64,000 nucleotides of DNA, taken from positions 62,001 through 126,000 of the forward strand of contig NZ_NNRL01000151.1 in assembly GCF_002252505.1 (NCBI RefSeq), written 5' to 3'. The DNA is from Brucella grignonensis. GTDB lineage: Bacteria > Pseudomonadota > Alphaproteobacteria > Rhizobiales > Rhizobiaceae. Made by a program: the position numbers and the translations under genes. The notes under the pieces were generated by a model. The model had not been told where the DNA came from, made no database searches, and saw only the letters and a list, made by a program, of their open reading frames with translations. Positions 60,590 to 64,000 of this stretch are shown piece by piece (positions within the stretch are counted from its first letter, which is position 1; each line of letters starts with the position of its first letter).

Positions 60590-61447
60590 TCAAGCGAAAC
60601 TGAAGTCGAGACCGATATCAAGGTTGGGCGCGCTGTGTGTCGTCCATCCCACGGAAATAAGATCAACACCACTGGCGGCGACTGCCGCAACAGTTTCTGG
60701 GGTAATACCACCCGAGGCCTCCGCAATCGCCCGACCGCCAATGATTTTCACCGCTTCGCGTAATTGCGCAGGCGACATATTATCAAGCAGTACCGCATCG
60801 ACACCAATTGCCATTGCTTCATGCAGTTGTTCCAGTGTGTCGACCTCGACTTCGATCTTGACCATATGACCAGCGTGCTCCTTGGCGCGTTGGATGGCTT
60901 CACCAACGCTGCCTGCAACCGCGATATGATTGTCTTTGATGAGCACGGCATCATAAAGCGCAAACCGGTGGTTCATGCCACCGCCTGCCCGCACGGCATA
61001 TTTTTGCGGGGCTCGCAGGCCCGGCATGGTCTTGCGTGTACACACGATTGCGGCCTTCGTGCCCTGAACAGCCTTGACCAGATTGGCCGTAGCAGTCGCA
61101 ACACCAGACATATGGCCGAGAAAATTCAGCGCGGTACGTTCGGCCGCAAGAATGCTCCGCGAGGAACCGGATACGCGAGCAATCGTCGTGCCCTCTGTCA
61201 GAAAATCGCCGTCATCGACCATTCGCTCAAAGACGACCGCAGGATCGACAAGTCGAAACGTCATTTCAGCAACGTCCAGCCCGGCAATGGCGCCCGGCTG
61301 ACGCAGGCTGAAAACCATAGTCGAACGATGGTTCGAAGGCACAACCGCATTGCTGGTAATGTCGCCTGCAAGTCCGAGATCCTCTAAAAGTGTGGCGCGC
61401 ACCAGCGGTTCGATGAGCAATGGGGAAAGGCGTGGCAGATCCATCAT
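60590..61447 (-). CDS. nadC: Nicotinate-nucleotide pyrophosphorylase NadC
   Basis: This 285-residue phosphoribosyltransferase has LLEDLGLAGDITSNAVVP near the start, RTALNFLGHMSGVATAT, CTRKTMPGLRAPQKYAVRAGGGMNHRFALYDAVLIKDNHI (the central signature), and IEVEVDTLEQLHEAM. The C-terminal block ASGGITPETVAAVAASGVDLISVG completes the TIM-like barrel. It converts quinolinate and PRPP to nicotinate mononucleotide. The ATG at 61447 overlaps the nadB stop by 4 nt. It is the last gene of nadABC. Confidence 0.97.
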   Translation of the reverse strand: MMDLPRLSPLLIEPLVRATLLEDLGLAGDITSNAVVPSNHRSTMVFSLRQPGAIAGLDVAEMTFRLVDPAVVFERMVDDGDFLTEGTTIARVSGSSRSILAAERTALNFLGHMSGVATATANLVKAVQGTKAAIVCTRKTMPGLRAPQKYAVRAGGGMNHRFALYDAVLIKDNHIAVAGSVGEAIQRAKEHAGHMVKIEVEVDTLEQLHEAMAIGVDAVLLDNMSPAQLREAVKIIGGRAIAEASGGITPETVAAVAASGVDLISVGWTTHSAPNLDIGLDFSFA

Positions 61448-62949
61448 GCGATCCTCGATAAAGGTTCAGGCAAAGCGATTTCGCGAGCGAGTGCGAAAGC
61501 CTGCTCGAATGTGTAATAGCTGCGCTCGGTCGCAGCCGCTTTTCCCGGAAAATCTGTCCGCGCATGACTGCCGCGAGTCTCGCATCGCTCAAATGCTGCG
61601 ACACTCATAATGAGTGCCACCGCAGCCGCGTCATCCGTCTGTGCAAGCGGCAGAAGCGCTGTAATTGCCGAACGCAAACCGTCCTCATCACGCAACAGAC
61701 CCAAATGCCGGGAGGCAATTGATCGCAGATAAAGCAGACTGGATGATGATGACTTGGCTTTCGATGCAAGCGGCAGCGTGGCAGCATGCGGTGTAGATGC
61801 AATGGCGTGCCCGGCACGAAGCCCCATGACTGCGGCTTCAAGAAGCGAGTTGCTCGCCAGACGATTTGCACCATGAAGGCCCGTTGAGGCAGCTTCACCC
61901 ACAGCCCATAGCCCCGGAAGGCTGGTACGGCCATCGCTATCGGTAGCCACGCCCCCCATATGGTAGTGGGTGGCAGGCCGCACCGGCATGAGATCGCAAG
62001 ACGGATCAATGCCGTATTGCTTGCAGAGCGCATCAATGCCGGGAAACCGCTTTGCAAAGCCCTTGCCTAATGGCGCACGTGCATCGAGAAACACTTTGTG
62101 ACCTTGCACAAGTTGCTGACCAATTGCCCGCGCGACGATATCGCGCGCCGCCAATTCCTGGCCCGGAATATCCCGCATGAAGCGCTTGCCGCGATCATTG
62201 ACAAGGATCGCCCCTTCACCACGCACAGCCTCACTGATCAATGGCAATCGGGGAGCTGAAACGGCTAAGGCCGTCGGATGAAATTGCACAAATTCCATAT
62301 CGGCAAGCACCGCATCAGCCCGCCCGGCAAGTGCCGCTCCCTGACCTAGATTGCCAAGCGGTGTGGTGGTTGCCTCATAGAGCCCACCTACGCCACCCGT
62401 GGCCAAGACGACGGCACAGCCTGCAACTGGTCCGATGCCTTCAAGCTCGACCCCGCAAACCCACTTTTCATACGTGATAAGGCGCAGCGCACGGGTGTTT
62501 TCTTTAATTGTTATAGATGGTGTCGCCCGCACTTTGGCGGCAAGCGCGCGCATGATGCCCGCCCCTGTTGCGTCCCCATCGACATGGACAATGCGGTGAC
62601 GGCTGTGAGCCGCTTCAAGACCCAGCGCATAAGACCCATCCGGCTTGCGGTCGAAGCGAACGCCATAATCTTCAAGCGTTGCAATCGCCTCCGCAGCAGC
62701 TTCAATTATGTCTTTTGCAACAGCCGTGTCACAAAGGTCGGCTCCTGCTGCCAATGTGTCCGCCAGATGCAATGCTGGGCTGTCATCTTCACCAATGCTT
62801 GCTGCGATGCCGCCTTGCGCCAGCGCGCTTGAGCCATCGAACACAAAAGTTCCCGCCGTCACCAGCAGCACAGGCTGCGGTGCAAGGGTCAACGCTGTCA
62901 TCAGTCCGGCGAGGCCACTGCCAATAACAATCACAGGTACTGTACTCAT
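61444..62949 (-). CDS. nadB: L-aspartate oxidase NadB
   Basis: This 501-residue FAD enzyme has [18 protein letters not shown] (FAD loop), [49 protein letters not shown] and [48 protein letters not shown], all hallmarks of NadB. It oxidises L-aspartate to iminoaspartate, the first step of quinolinate synthesis. The start overlaps the nadA stop by 4 nt (ATGA), and its own stop overlaps nadC, so the operon is translationally coupled. Confidence 0.97.
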   Translation of the reverse strand: MSTVPVIVIGSGLAGLMTALTLAPQPVLLVTAGTFVFDGSSALAQGGIAASIGEDDSPALHLADTLAAGADLCDTAVAKDIIEAAAEAIATLEDYGVRFDRKPDGSYALGLEAAHSRHRIVHVDGDATGAGIMRALAAKVRATPSITIKENTRALRLITYEKWVCGVELEGIGPVAGCAVVLATGGVGGLYEATTTPLGNLGQGAALAGRADAVLADMEFVQFHPTALAVSAPRLPLISEAVRGEGAILVNDRGKRFMRDIPGQELAARDIVARAIGQQLVQGHKVFLDARAPLGKGFAKRFPGIDALCKQYGIDPSCDLMPVRPATHYHMGGVATDSDGRTSLPGLWAVGEAASTGLHGANRLASNSLLEAAVMGLRAGHAIASTPHAATLPLASKAKSSSSSLLYLRSIASRHLGLLRDEDGLRSAITALLPLAQTDDAAAVALIMSVAAFERCETRGSHARTDFPGKAAATERSYYTFEQAFALAREIALPEPLSRIA

Positions 62950-63917
62950 ACCGCAAGCATCCGTTCGACCGCGCGGCGCGCAGGCTCGGCAATCGCTGGA
63001 TCGACCGTTACTTCATGGCGGTTTTCTTCAAGCGCCTGCCGAATATTGGCAAGTGTGATCCGCTTCATGTGTGGGCAGAGGTTGCAGGGCCGGATGAATT
63101 CGACCTCTGGATGATCGACAGCCACATTGTCGCTCATCGAGCATTCCGTGAGAAGCACCACGCGTTGCGGCTTCTTCTCGCCGACAAAATCCGACATGAC
63201 AGCCGTTGACCCGGCAAAATCTGCGGCTTCCACCACTTCCGGCGGGCATTCCGGATGGGCCAGCACCATCACGCCCGGATGGCTCTCACGCAGTTCGCGA
63301 ATATCGTCAGGGGTAAAGCGCTCATGCACCTCGCAATGGCCGTGCCAGGCGAGGATCTCCACATGGGTTTCCCGCGCGATGTTCTGCGCGAGATATTCGT
63401 CAGGGATCATCAGCACGCGTGGCACGCCGAGCGACTCGACCACCTTCTTGGCGTTACCGGATGTACAACAAATATCGGAGACGGCCTTAACCGCAGCCGA
63501 CGTATTCACATAGGTAATGATCGGCACGCCCGGATGCGCCTCGCGCAGAAGTGCTACATCTTGCGGCGTAATCGAATCCGCAAGCGAACAGCCCGCGCCC
63601 ATATCGGGGATCAGAACAGTCTTTTTCGGGTTAAGCAGCTTGGCCGTCTCGGCCATGAAATGGACGCCCGCGAGAACGATCACATCGGCCTCAACATCAA
63701 TCGCCTTGCGAGCAAGCGCAAGACTGTCGCCAACAATATCCGCTACGCAGTGAAAGATTTCCGGGGTCTGGTAATTATGCGCGAGAATAACTGCATTCCG
63801 CTTGCGCTTGAGTTCAAGGATTGCCGCGACATCGTCTTCGAACCCCATCCATTCAGCCTTGGGCAGCACCGAGGCTACGCGATCATAAAGCTTTGATACG
63901 GAAACGAATTCATTCAT
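62946..63917 (-). CDS. nadA: Quinolinate synthase NadA
   Basis: This 323-residue 4Fe-4S enzyme has [70 protein letters not shown] and [16 protein letters not shown]. The cysteines in [14 protein letters not shown] and CNLCPHM match the usual cluster ligands. It condenses iminoaspartate with dihydroxyacetone phosphate. The ATG at 63917 has GGGAGG 5 nt upstream. It is the first gene of nadABC, and palindromes lie between it and the window end. Confidence 0.97.
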   Translation of the reverse strand: MNEFVSVSKLYDRVASVLPKAEWMGFEDDVAAILELKRKRNAVILAHNYQTPEIFHCVADIVGDSLALARKAIDVEADVIVLAGVHFMAETAKLLNPKKTVLIPDMGAGCSLADSITPQDVALLREAHPGVPIITYVNTSAAVKAVSDICCTSGNAKKVVESLGVPRVLMIPDEYLAQNIARETHVEILAWHGHCEVHERFTPDDIRELRESHPGVMVLAHPECPPEVVEAADFAGSTAVMSDFVGEKKPQRVVLLTECSMSDNVAVDHPEVEFIRPCNLCPHMKRITLANIRQALEENRHEVTVDPAIAEPARRAVERMLAV

Positions 63918-63942
63918 GGCGGCCTCCCGAGCAGCGCATAAA

Positions 63943-63960
63943 ATCCCGCTATAGCGGGAT
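63943..63960. promoter_or_regulatory. 18-bp perfect palindrome in the nadA leader
   Basis: ATCCCGCTA is followed directly by its reverse complement TAGCGGGAT (63943-63960), about 26 bp before the nadA start and 9 bp from the operator candidate at 63969. It could be a second protein site or an RNA hairpin with little loop. It has no T-run on the minus strand, so it is not a clear terminator. Confidence 0.45.
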
Positions 63961-63968
63961 GCCTTATT

Positions 63969-63985
63969 ATACTCATTATGAGTAT
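63969..63985. promoter_or_regulatory. Palindromic operator candidate of nadABC
   Basis: ATACTCAT at 63969-63976 and ATGAGTAT at 63978-63985 form a perfect palindrome around a central T. It lies about 52 bp before the nadA start. NAD-synthesis operons in related bacteria are controlled by repressors such as NadQ or NrtR; which one, if any, binds here is not known from this window. Confidence 0.65.
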
Positions 63986-64000
63986 TTCATAGGTGTGAAG

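Overview
The window looks like a chromosomal segment of an alphaproteobacterium of the order Hyphomicrobiales, most likely Brucella/Ochrobactrum. This is inferred from protein character (SerA, Asd, LeuB/LeuD, TypA and NadABC of alphaproteobacterial type), moderate GC and dense short intergenic gaps. No species can be proved from the sequence alone. No phage, insertion sequence, CRISPR array or rRNA was seen. The content is mostly housekeeping genes with several accessory modules.

Layout. 1-2.6 kb: the 3' part of a hybrid histidine kinase (REC-REC-HPt), followed by a REC-GGDEF diguanylate cyclase. 2.6-5.6 kb: an MFS exporter and a BaiN-type flavoprotein. 5.7-13.1 kb: a polyprenyl-linked sugar module. 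It has a GT-C-like membrane protein and a convergent five-gene operon: HAD-UbiA phosphoribosyltransferase fusion, DprE1-like FAD oxidase, SMR-type carrier, extended SDR and class III aminotransferase. 13.4-15.5 kb: a tandem-PAS GGDEF protein and a YigZ protein. 15.7-24.9 kb: a nucleobase/nucleoside module with a CodA-like deaminase, a BMP binding protein, an amidase, an ABC ATPase, two permeases, and a Tat-exported amidohydrolase. 25-30 kb: typA, mgtE and a Bcr/CflA-type MFS pump. 30-35 kb: M3 peptidase, VOC and DUF1737 proteins, a CitE-like lyase and small proteins. 35-42.3 kb: leuD, a zincin-fold protein, a LysE exporter, a DHDPS-family aldolase, the ohr/ohrR peroxide pair, asd and serA. 42.6-51.3 kb: a GFA protein, an MHS symporter, ada, leuB, a Trm112-like protein, a LON-domain protein, a CnoX-like thioredoxin and a ProX/YbaK deacylase. 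A tRNA-Gly(GCC) follows at 51.7 kb. 51.9-60.6 kb: a ferric-chelate uptake locus with two FecCD permeases, a binding protein, an ATPase, an IclR regulator, a TonB receptor and an NtaA/SnaA-type flavin monooxygenase. 60.6-64 kb: the nadA-nadB-nadC operon with a palindromic operator candidate.

Most interesting signals. (1) Between serA and asd lies a 42-codon reading frame with a strong Shine-Dalgarno sequence. It ends in clustered Thr and Lys codons and is followed by a GC-rich hairpin with a T-run just before asd. This has the layout of a transcription attenuator sensing threonine/lysine supply. (2) The sugar operon has the opening steps of the mycobacterial decaprenyl-phospho-arabinose route, but it contains an aminotransferase where that route has a dedicated second reductase. 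(3) The ferric-chelate locus carries its own flavin monooxygenase and two related palindrome-like sites at its two divergent promoters. (4) Several copies of a roughly 100-bp two-part intergenic repeat occur, plus a separate 100-bp element with 15-bp imperfect terminal inverted repeats.
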